From: Bacillota bacterium LX-D
GTDB lineage: Bacteria > Bacillota > DUOV01 > Zhaonellaceae
Direction: 5' to 3'
Assembly (NCBI GenBank): GCA_031628995.1
Contig: JAVLUO010000010.1
Location: 1 to 35,002 of the forward strand
DNA length: 35,002 nucleotides
Shown: positions 8,084 to 14,591 of the stretch, in pieces
How the letters are laid out: each line of letters opens with the position of its first letter
Position numbering within the stretch: position 1 is the stretch's first letter
Program-made: the position numbers and the translations under genes
The notes under the pieces: model-generated
The model's database searches: none
What the model was told of the DNA's origin: nothing
What the model saw: the letters and a program-made list of their open reading frames with translations, nothing else

Positions 8084-9194
8084 ATGATTTTAGACTATGG
8101 ACCACAGCTAGCTGAAATTAGGCAGAAGCTTAACGAATTGAGGGCTTCTCTTTGACTTACCTGGCAAAGAGCTAAAAATTGCCCAATTAGAAGAACAAAT
8201 ACAATCCAACGACTTTTGGGATGAGCGGGAGAAGGCTCAGACAGTGCTGCAAAGCTTAAACCGGCTGAAGGAAAAAGTCAGCGGCATTAAGGAAATGACT
8301 GGGGAATTTGAGGATTTAGAAGCTTTATGGGAAATTGCTAAAGAAGAAGATGATGAAAGCCTAGAGCCGGAACTAGCCGAGGGGATTAAAGATTTTACCC
8401 ACAAATTAGAAAAACTGGAATTGGAGACTTTATTAAGCGGGTTACACGATAAAAGCAGTGCTATTTTATCCCTCCATGCCGGCGCTGGTGGAACTGAGGC
8501 CCAGGATTGGGTAGAAATGCTGCTAAGGATGTATACCCGCTGGGCAGAAGACCAAAACTACACTGTGGAAATTTTGGATTATTTAGCTGGAGATGAAGCT
8601 GGGGTTAAAAGTGCGACCGTCCTTGTTAAAGGGGAAAATGCCTTTGGCTATCTTAAAACGGAAAAAGGTGTCCATCGCTTAGTTCGAATTTCTCCTTTCG
8701 ATGCTTCAGGTCGAAGGCATACTTCCTTTGCCTCTGTTGATGTATTGCCGGAAATAGAGGACGATGAAGAGATTAACATCGATCCTGTTGATTTAAAAGT
8801 AGATACCTATCGTTCGGGAGGAGCTGGCGGTCAGCACGTAAATAAAACAGATTCGGCCGTACGGATTACCCATTTGCCTACGGGCATTGTAGTTCAATGT
8901 CAGAATGAGCGTTCCCAGCATGCTAATAAATTAAAGGCCATGAAATTACTGCAAGCTAAACTATATGAAATGAAGCGTCAGGAACAGGAAGATCAGCTTG
9001 CTGAAATGCGGGGGGATCAAATGGACATTGCTTGGGGCAGCCAGATTCGTTCCTACGTCTTCCATCCTTATAGTATGGTTAAGGACCATCGGACTAATGT
9101 GGAAATTGGCAATGTATTTGCCGTAATGGATGGCAACATTACTCCTTTTATTGAAGCTTATTTGCATAAGTTAGCTGAAAACAAAAATAAATAG
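8084..9194 (+). CDS. prfB: Peptide chain release factor 2 (programmed +1 frameshift)
   Basis: RF2 releases peptides at UGA and UAA codons. The zero frame starts at ATG 8084 and reads 23 codons to CTT, followed by an in-frame TGA at 8153-8155. Skipping one base resumes at GAC (8154) and gives [15 protein letters not shown], continuing to 9194 for a total of about 369 residues, normal for RF2. The upstream coiled region, the stop-codon recognition tripeptide SPF (in RISPFDASG) and the catalytic GGQ ([10 protein letters not shown]) are all present. The in-frame TGA lets RF2 regulate its own synthesis: low RF2 favours the shift. It lies 20 bases after secA. Confidence 0.97.
8140..8156 (+). other. 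prfB +1 recoding site
   Basis: CTT TGA C at 8150-8156 is the canonical slippery site. A Shine-Dalgarno-like GAGGG lies at 8140-8144, five bases upstream of the CTT codon. Confidence 0.93.
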
Positions 9195-9207
9195 GAGTTA
9201 ATTTTTA

Positions 9208-9234
9208 AAACCTAATGATTCATTAGGTTTTTTT
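9208..9234 (+). terminator. Rho-independent terminator of secA-prfB
   Basis: An 11-bp stem AAACCTAATGA/TCATTAGGTTT with almost no loop, followed by T residues, 14 bases after the prfB stop. Confidence 0.85.
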
Positions 9235-9242
9235 CTTAATTA

Positions 9243-9273
9243 TTGACAAATAATTAAAGATATAGCTTAATAT
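9243..9273 (+). promoter_or_regulatory. Possible cysK promoter
   Basis: A perfect TTGACA (9243-9248) is followed 19 bases later by TAATAT (9268-9273). The spacer is long, so the -10 assignment is uncertain. No riboswitch or T-box structure is visible in the 57 bases before the gene. Confidence 0.35.
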
Positions 9274-9329
9274 AATCAAATATACAAAAACATATAGAAA
9301 TACTAGGAATTAAAAAGGAGGCCAATGTA

Positions 9330-10256
9330 ATGGGCATTGCCAAAAATTTAACTGATTTAATTGGAAATACTCCTTTGCTGGAATTGGGAGGCTATGGTGC
9401 TAGTCAAAAATTAAATGCTAAACTGCTTGGGAAGTTGGAGTATTTTAACCCTGCCGGCAGTGTTAAAGACCGGGTAGCTTACGCTATGATTAAAGATGCG
9501 GAAGAAAAAGGCTTAATCAATAAAGATACGGTTATTATTGAGCCTACCAGCGGCAATACCGGAGTAGGTTTAGCCTTTGTAGCATCAGCTAGAGGTTATA
9601 GACTGATTTTAACTATGCCTGAGACGATGAGTATTGAGCGCAGAAATTTGTTGAAAGCTTTAGGTGCTGAGCTGGTTTTAACACCTGGAGCCCAAGGAAT
9701 GCCAGGAGCGATTAAGAAATCGGAAGAGTTGGCTCAGGAAATAGAAAACTCCTTTATTCCTCAACAATTTAATAATCCCAGTAATCCTGAAGCCCATCGT
9801 CAGACCACAGCTTTAGAGATATGGAAGGATACAGATGGGAAAATAGATATTTTCGTAGCTGGCATTGGTACTGGTGGTACGATTACAGGAGTTGGTGAAG
9901 TACTCAAAGAGAAAAACCCCAACATTAAAGTAGTCGGCGTGGAACCTTTTGATTCTCCTGTATTGTCAGGAGGACAGCCTGGGCCTCACCGCCTTCAAGG
10001 CATTGGAGCAGGCTTTAAACCAAAAGTCTTAAATTTAGATATAGTTGATGAAATAATTAAAGTAAAAACAGAAGAGGCCTATACTGCTGTGCGGGAATTG
10101 GCTAAACGGGAAGGTTTGTTAGTAGGAATATCCTCTGGGGCCGCTGTCCACGCAGCAAAGGAATTAGCAAAGAGAGAAGAAAATAAAGAGAAAAATATTG
10201 TTGTGTTGCTTCCCGATACGGGAGAAAGGTATTTATCTACAGATCTTTTTAATTAA
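9330..10256 (+). CDS. cysK: Cysteine synthase (O-acetylserine sulfhydrylase)
   Basis: 308 residues, standard for CysK. It makes L-cysteine from O-acetylserine and sulfide using pyridoxal phosphate. The PLP lysine is K46 in [11 protein letters not shown]; the substrate loop TSGNTGVGL, the phosphate-binding glycine loop [12 protein letters not shown] and the C-terminal SSGAAVHAA are intact. A strong AAAGGAGG precedes the ATG. It is a single-gene unit with its own promoter and terminator, and no cysE is adjacent. A cystathionine beta-synthase-like or CysM specificity cannot be fully excluded, but the sequence reads as CysK. Confidence 0.96.
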   Translation: MGIAKNLTDLIGNTPLLELGGYGASQKLNAKLLGKLEYFNPAGSVKDRVAYAMIKDAEEKGLINKDTVIIEPTSGNTGVGLAFVASARGYRLILTMPETMSIERRNLLKALGAELVLTPGAQGMPGAIKKSEELAQEIENSFIPQQFNNPSNPEAHRQTTALEIWKDTDGKIDIFVAGIGTGGTITGVGEVLKEKNPNIKVVGVEPFDSPVLSGGQPGPHRLQGIGAGFKPKVLNLDIVDEIIKVKTEEAYTAVRELAKREGLLVGISSGAAVHAAKELAKREENKEKNIVVLLPDTGERYLSTDLFN

Positions 10257-10278
10257 CCAAGAGAAGGATATCCCAGAT

Positions 10279-10320
10279 GAGCCTGTCTATATTATGAGCT
10301 TTATAGGACGGGCTCTTTTC
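10279..10320 (+). terminator. Terminator of cysK
   Basis: An imperfect stem GAGCCTGTCTATA with TATAGGACGGGCTC, followed by TTTTCTTG, about 20 bases after the cysK stop. Confidence 0.75.
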
Positions 10321-10504
10321 TTGTTTATCAATGTTAAAGTTCCCCAACCAATAGCATATTCTTTTATAATTGTCTTCAAATCTATTACTAATGCAAGTAA
10401 AAAATGGTATTAAAACTATTCTTTTTTTTCATATTCGTTTGAGTTTATCATAACGTATATTGAAATAAAGAACATACATTGTTACAATTAAACCTAAAAC
10501 TACA

Positions 10505-10588
10505 ATGGAATCTTATGGTGTAAAAACTCTTGTGGAAACTATGATTAAAGTAATTGCAGTTGGTAAACCAAAATTAAATAATTTTTAA
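10505..10588 (+). CDS. 27-codon ORF, possible tail of a lost upstream gene
   Basis: Reads ATG to TAA, with codon use like a real gene, and ends in TAAGGAG so that its stop overlaps the ribosome site of the DUF1638 gene. This is typical of a coupled operon neighbour. It lacks a clear ribosome site of its own, and the frame is closed by TAA just upstream. It may be the surviving 3' end of a gene that once preceded DUF1638. I cannot assign a family. The rest of this gap (10321-10504) is AT-rich and shows nothing I can support. Confidence 0.25.
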   Translation: MESYGVKTLVETMIKVIAVGKPKLNNF

Positions 10589-10598
10589 GGAGAAAAAT

Positions 10599-11246
10599 AT
10601 GAATAATACAAAATTAATTGCTTGTCGGACATTAGAAGATGAGATTAATGCCATTAAGCCGCAAAATATTGACTGTGAATTTTTAGAATATGCACTTCAT
10701 AATACTCCGGATGTATTGAAAAATAAACTTACAGATGCAATTATACAAGACAAGGACCATGATACATTACTCTTAGGTTATGGTTTATGTTCAAATAGTA
10801 CTGCAGGGCTAAAATCAGATAGGCATACAATAGTCATTCCAAAAGTTCATGATTGTATAAGCCTCTTATTAGGCTCAAGAACTAAATATCATCAAGAGTT
10901 TGATCGGTTTCCAGCAACATACTATTTAAGTAAAGGATGGATTAAGCAAAAAGGAGACCCTTTGTCTAGTTATAAGCGATACTGTGAGAAGTATGGAGAA
11001 GAAAATGCTAAGTACGTGATGGATGTTGAATATGCTAATTATCAAAGAGTTGCATATATCCATACTTTGGGAAATGATGCTGATGATGTTGAGTACAGCA
11101 AGGAGGTTGCTAAGTTTCTTAAAGTTGAGTTTGTTGAAATAGAAGGTTCTTTAAGAATTTTTGAAAAGTTATTAAATGCAGAATGGGATAAAGAATTTAT
11201 TATTAATCGTCCAGGAATGATTATATCTGCATCATCATTTGTATAA
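10599..11246 (+). CDS. DUF1638 family protein
   Basis: 215 residues with AAGGAG just before the ATG. The family signature is clear: LLLGYGLCSNSTAGL (about 55-69), then VIPKVHDCISLLLGSRTKYH (about 79-98) and PATYYLSKGWI (about 104-114). The conserved Cys in GYGLC and in HDC, with nearby histidine, suggest a metal or cofactor site, but no activity is established as far as I know. In other genomes DUF1638 genes usually sit with corrinoid methyltransferase systems (corrinoid proteins, UroD-like methyltransferases, RACo-type activators). None is visible here, so this gene looks orphaned. The C-terminus is followed directly by transposase debris. Confidence 0.85.
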   Translation: MNNTKLIACRTLEDEINAIKPQNIDCEFLEYALHNTPDVLKNKLTDAIIQDKDHDTLLLGYGLCSNSTAGLKSDRHTIVIPKVHDCISLLLGSRTKYHQEFDRFPATYYLSKGWIKQKGDPLSSYKRYCEKYGEENAKYVMDVEYANYQRVAYIHTLGNDADDVEYSKEVAKFLKVEFVEIEGSLRIFEKLLNAEWDKEFIINRPGMIISASSFV

Positions 11247-11369
11247 TGTTCAAGGAACTATTGATTATTTATCCTTTTGGCAATAATAAATCCGAATTTT
11301 CACAAATGATAAATTGTTAGCAAAAGCAGGGTTATTTAGAGTTCCTGCAAATAAAAAAGAGGGTATGGT

Positions 11370-11507
11370 TTTAAAAATTGCAAAGGCAAGTTTAGCTTCT
11401 TCTAGGGTCAAGGCCTCGTAAATGGTTTTCATATCTGCTATAACTGCTTTTTGTTCTTTGTAAGGAATATATTTAAAACAGTTTCTAATTTGGTGAATCA
11501 TGCATAA
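11370..11507 (-). pseudogene. IS256-family (Mutator-type) transposase remnant
   Basis: On the minus strand this encodes LCMIHQIRNCFKYIPYKEQK, continuing with a conserved segment ending EALTLEEAKLAF. It matches the highly conserved LCIVHQIRNSLKYV...KDRK...Y.A.TEEEA block of IS256-family transposases. Only about 45 of ~400 residues survive; the catalytic DDE residues are missing and no terminal inverted repeats are evident. It is a dead relic filling the gap between the DUF1638 gene and the coat cluster. Confidence 0.75.
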
Positions 11508-11579
11508 CTTGCCTTTTAAACTGCATTTTCTTTTATATTTTCCGAGATTAGTTTTTGGCAAGGTGCTTTACAGAGTTCA

Positions 11580-11876
11580 CTATTGCTGAATGTTTAGAAC
11601 TGTGTCAGCAGCTTTCATGTCTACCTGTATTTGTTCTTGGGGGTTGAGAACATGATAATAGCCTTTGTCTATCATATAATTTGTTATTTTTTCGTGGGTC
11701 TCAATGGCAGCATTTAACTGTCTGCGAAGTACTTCTCTAACTTCCGGCGTTGCAGTTTCTGATAAGGCAGCTGCATAGTTGCGGACACCGGCTTTGGCAG
11801 AGATTAAAAAATCAGTTGCAATGACCTGTTCCGTCAGATCACCTATACCTGCGAGATTCTGAATTATATTGGCCAC
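11580..11876 (-). CDS. Spore coat protein, CotF family
   Basis: 98 residues starting at GTG with AGAAGGG about 6 bases upstream. The sequence is a four-helix, ferritin-like CotF domain, with TEQVIATDFLISAKAGVRNY near the start and HEKITNYMIDKGYYH near the end, the latter typical of CotF. It is the last gene of a minus-strand cluster of coat-type genes around an alcohol dehydrogenase, 35 bases after its neighbour. Likely made in the mother cell late in sporulation, but I could not identify a sporulation sigma promoter. No clear terminator follows. Confidence 0.88.
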   Translation of the reverse strand: MANIIQNLAGIGDLTEQVIATDFLISAKAGVRNYAAALSETATPEVREVLRRQLNAAIETHEKITNYMIDKGYYHVLNPQEQIQVDMKAADTVLNIQQ

Positions 11877-11911
11877 AAATATCCCTTCTTTCCTGGAATA
11901 GAATTTATTTT

Positions 11912-12172
11912 TTAGTGACGGACAGTGCTTCCTTCCTCTGCTGAAATCTCAGTAGTCCTAATTGGGTCAAAATCTGAAGCTTGAATAAGGCTTTGTAATT
12001 CCTTAATGTGTTCTTGTCCCATTCTAAAATCCTGTTGTAACAGTTTTTTTAATTCTTCATCGGCAACTAATTTCCCCATTGCAACTGACTTAGCAGCGCA
12101 AACATTTTTAAAAGTAAGTAATTCGTGGAGTTCAAAGGATTCATGGGGTGCCAGTCTCTTTCTTGTTTCCAA
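11912..12172 (-). CDS. Small CotF-related spore coat protein
   Basis: 86 residues beginning at a TTG codon with GGAG about 8 bases upstream. HESFELHELLTFKNVCAAKS followed by DEELKKLLQQDF is the pattern of small ferritin-like coat proteins often encoded beside CotF. It is paralogous to the frameshifted gene at 13801-14006, which has HETMEIHELL and DQDLKTVLQKNV in the same places. Together with the CotF gene downstream it forms a small-plus-CotF pair; the same pair type occurs upstream of the dehydrogenase. Confidence 0.78.
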   Translation of the reverse strand: METRKRLAPHESFELHELLTFKNVCAAKSVAMGKLVADEELKKLLQQDFRMGQEHIKELQSLIQASDFDPIRTTEISAEEGSTVRH

Positions 12173-12214
12173 AAAATCAACTCCTGTCCTTGTAAAAATT
12201 AGTACTTCAATCCA

Positions 12215-13360
12215 TTAGTGTAACATTGGTTTTAGAACCACTTTAATGCAGCCGTCGGTTTTAGTATCAAAAACTTCATAGCCATGTTCTGCCTGATCTA
12301 AAGGCAGCTTGTGGGTAACAATGTCCCCGAGATTAACTTTTCCGTCGGCAATTAATTTGTACACGTGCCACATATAGGGAATGACTGGTGCTTGTCCTGT
12401 TTTTAGATTAATGTTGCGGTTGAAAATATCCCCAAGGGGGAAGGCGTTATATCTGGAACCGTAAGCGCCGGTGATTTGAATAGTTCCTCCTTTGCGCACT
12501 GCTTGCGTGGCAGTAACAATAGCCCCCATGGCTCCTCCTTGCAGCTTCATACCTGTTGCCAGGTATTCAAGAGGTGTCATTTTTCCATCCATGCCTACGC
12601 AGTCGATGACTACATCAGCACCGCCTTGAGTAATTTCTCGCAAATACTCTCCAACATTTTCTTGTTTTTCAAAATTGACTACTTCCACTCCATTATACTT
12701 TTTGGCATGCTCTAGGCGGTATTCTACGTAGTCTACGGCAATGACTCTTTTGGCACCTTTCAGCCAGCAGAATTTTTGGGCTAAAAGTCCCACAGGCCCA
12801 CAGCCTAGGACAATTACCGTATCTCCATCTTTGACACCGGCGTGATCTACACTCCAATAGGCAGTGCAGGCAGCATCGGCTAGTAATACTAATTCTTCAT
12901 CTTCTACTTCACAATCGTCAGGAATCCGGAAAGGAGTAAAATTACCATAGGGAACCCGCATATATTCAGCCTGGCCTCCAGGGTAGCCGCCGAAGGTTTC
13001 AGAATAGCCAAAATATGCTCCTACTTCTCCGTGAGGGTTAGAATTATCACACTGACTAGTTAGACCATGTTTGCAGAAATAACATTCTCCGCAGCTTACA
13101 TTAAAAGGGATAATTACCCGGTCTCCTTTTTTTACTTTTGTGACTTCGGGCCCTACTTCCTCTACAATTCCCATGGGCTCATGGCCGATAATATAGTTTT
13201 CCGGCAGATTGGGAACCATACCGTGAATAAGGTGCAAATCCGAGCCGCAAATTGCTGTAGTTGTCAGCTTGACGATAATGTCGTCCGGTTTATGAATTGA
13301 AGGAGCAGGAACTTCTTTGATTCGAACATCTTTAATGCCTTGATAAGTTACAGCTTTCAT
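12215..13360 (-). CDS. Zinc-dependent alcohol dehydrogenase (medium chain)
   Basis: 381 residues with AGGAGGT before the ATG. Catalytic zinc ligands are C38 (ICGSD) and H60-E61 (GHEP). The structural zinc loop has C90, C93, C96 and C104. The Rossmann motif is VLGCGPVGLL, followed by VDYVEYR, whose aspartate favours NAD over NADP. The length and the GGYPGGQAEYMRVPY insert place it with the formaldehyde-dehydrogenase-like/threonine-dehydrogenase-like branch, so an aldehyde or alcohol substrate is likely but not determinable. It is embedded between coat protein genes in the same orientation (21 and 42 bases spacing), which suggests expression during sporulation. Confidence 0.92.
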   Translation of the reverse strand: MKAVTYQGIKDVRIKEVPAPSIHKPDDIIVKLTTTAICGSDLHLIHGMVPNLPENYIIGHEPMGIVEEVGPEVTKVKKGDRVIIPFNVSCGECYFCKHGLTSQCDNSNPHGEVGAYFGYSETFGGYPGGQAEYMRVPYGNFTPFRIPDDCEVEDEELVLLADAACTAYWSVDHAGVKDGDTVIVLGCGPVGLLAQKFCWLKGAKRVIAVDYVEYRLEHAKKYNGVEVVNFEKQENVGEYLREITQGGADVVIDCVGMDGKMTPLEYLATGMKLQGGAMGAIVTATQAVRKGGTIQITGAYGSRYNAFPLGDIFNRNINLKTGQAPVIPYMWHVYKLIADGKVNLGDIVTHKLPLDQAEHGYEVFDTKTDGCIKVVLKPMLH

Positions 13361-13380
13361 ACTTTGGGACCTCCTGATTT

Positions 13381-13794
13381 TTAATAGTTGGGAGTGGCAA
13401 AGGTGCCTAGCCTGCTGGTATTGCCTGGGAAAAGCTCTAAATTGGCAATTTGGACTGCCGCTTGAGAAGACATTTGATCTAGTTGAAACTGTTCCAGGAC
13501 GTTATAAGGATGGAACCACCCTTTTTTCATCATTAGTTCTGAAACTTCAGCATGGAGGTCAATTTCCTTGTCAAGAAAAGTGCGGATAGCTGTTCTTGCT
13601 TCCGGATCTGCAGTTTCTGTAAGGGCAATAGCATAATTTCTAATTCCGCTTTTTACATTTAACAAAAGGTTCAAGGCGATGGTTGAATCCACTAGGCCAG
13701 GCATACCATCAGCATTTTCAATTTCTAAATAGTCGTTGCTCATGGGCTTTTTAATGGCGTTAATGGGTTTTTTCCGTAGTCCATGTTTTTTCAT
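13381..13794 (-). CDS. Spore coat protein, CotF family
   Basis: 137 residues from ATG at 13794; a TTG at 13800, directly after the upstream gene's stop, would add two residues. Neither start has a well-spaced ribosome site (GGAG touches the ATG), so translation may depend on reinitiation after the upstream gene. A basic N-terminus of about 20 residues precedes a CotF domain with VDSTIALNLLLNVKSGIRNY and HAEVSELMMKKGWFHPYN. The ending, rich in Gly, Thr and Pro, is typical of coat proteins. It is paralogous to the CotF gene at 11580 and lies directly upstream of the dehydrogenase. Confidence 0.85.
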   Translation of the reverse strand: MKKHGLRKKPINAIKKPMSNDYLEIENADGMPGLVDSTIALNLLLNVKSGIRNYAIALTETADPEARTAIRTFLDKEIDLHAEVSELMMKKGWFHPYNVLEQFQLDQMSSQAAVQIANLELFPGNTSRLGTFATPNY

Positions 13795-13800
13795 CTCCAA

Positions 13801-14006
13801 TTATTGTGGTTGATTTTTGGTTAATAGGCCTTGCAGTACATTGACTGCTTCCATGGAAAGTTGAACATTTTTTTGTAATACTGTTTTTAAATCTTGGTCA
13901 AAGACTACACCTTGGATCAGTTTGACTGGGTCATACAGATAGTATTAGAGTTAAGGAGTTCGTGAATTTCCATGGTTTCATGTAATGTCAAATTTGGCTG
14001 TGGCAT
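13801..14006 (-). pseudogene. Frameshifted small CotF-related coat protein gene
   Basis: The minus strand starts well at ATG 14006, with AGAAGGTG upstream, and encodes MPQPNLTLHETMEIHELLN. It then runs into TGA in that frame. A second frame continues YLYDPVKLIQGVVFDQDLK and goes on to TAA at 13801. The combined reading resembles the paralog at 11912-12172. The total of 206 bases is one short of a multiple of three, so a single missing base near 13950 explains the break. It could be a real mutation or an assembly error. Confidence 0.72.
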
Positions 14007-14148
14007 GTATGCACCTTCTGTTGTTTTTTAATCTCACCTATTTTTCCCTATTGAACTTGCTTTATGCAAAATAATAAAGCTGATCCATTCTGCTAACGTA
14101 AACAGCTCAAAATTTTCGAAAGTACTTTTAGTACCAACGGAAAAGTAG

Positions 14149-14182
14149 TATAATATACTATAATAAATGAATACATATTCAT
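14149..14182 (+). promoter_or_regulatory. CadC/ArsR-type promoter-operator
   Basis: A perfect TATAAT -10 lies at 14149-14154. It is followed by a perfect 7-2-7 inverted repeat, ATGAATA-CA-TATTCAT (14167-14182), just upstream of the ribosome site. This spacing and sequence match ArsR/SmtB-family operators. The -35 element is weak (TTTTAG at 17 bases). Confidence 0.7.
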
Positions 14183-14203
14183 ATGAACATAAGGGGCGAT
14201 TTT

Positions 14204-14560
14204 ATGGTTGAAATAGAAAACTGCACTTGCAATGTTATTCATGAAGACGTAGTCTTGAAAGTCAGCAAGCAAATGCCTGAAGAAGAAAATTTGTTTGAGC
14301 TGGCAGAATTGTTTAAGGTTTTTGGTGATACTACTCGAATTAAAATAATCTATGCCTTGTTTGCGGCTGAAATGTGCGTGTGTGATATTGCAGCTTTATT
14401 AAAAATGAATCAATCTGCTATTTCTCACCAACTGCGAGTCTTAAAACAAGCCAGGTTAGTCAAATACAGGAAAGAAGGAAAAATTGTTTATTATTCTCTG
14501 GACGATGAACATGTAAAACGGATTTTTGACCAGGGTTTGCTGCATATTAATCATTTATAA
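14204..14560 (+). CDS. cadC: ArsR/SmtB-family metal-sensing repressor, CadC-like
   Basis: 118 residues from ATG at 14204, with AAGGGG 7 bases upstream; an ATG at 14183 abuts the operator and has no ribosome site. It is a winged-helix repressor released by metal. With this start, C7, C9, C58 and C60 (in the CVCD motif) lie where CadC binds Cd/Pb/Zn. D101, H103, H114 and H117 line up with the helix-5 zinc site of staphylococcal CadC (D101, H103, H114, E117). The recognition helix is QSAISHQLRVLKQARLV. It precedes the efflux ATPase by 31 bases and has a matching palindromic operator, so it almost certainly autoregulates this two-gene unit. Confidence 0.9.
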   Translation: MVEIENCTCNVIHEDVVLKVSKQMPEEENLFELAELFKVFGDTTRIKIIYALFAAEMCVCDIAALLKMNQSAISHQLRVLKQARLVKYRKEGKIVYYSLDDEHVKRIFDQGLLHINHL

Positions 14561-14591
14561 CAGCCTAGAGTTAGAAGGAGTGTGTAAAAAA

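Noticed and set aside
9235-9329. S-box or T-box riboswitch in front of cysK
   Set aside because: The leader is too short, and no conserved T-box or S-box elements are visible.
10198-10413. Plus-strand frame overlapping the end of cysK
   Set aside because: It overlaps cysK in another frame and crosses its terminator; no ribosome site.
11265-11561. Intact 98-codon minus-strand gene
   Set aside because: Only an internal stretch matches IS256-family transposases; both ends are unrelated and there is no proper start, so it is a relic, not a gene.
14040-14140. Sporulation (sigma-E, -G or -K) promoter for the coat cluster on the minus strand
   Set aside because: GCATAAAG resembles a -10 for these factors, but no matching -35 at the right spacing could be found.
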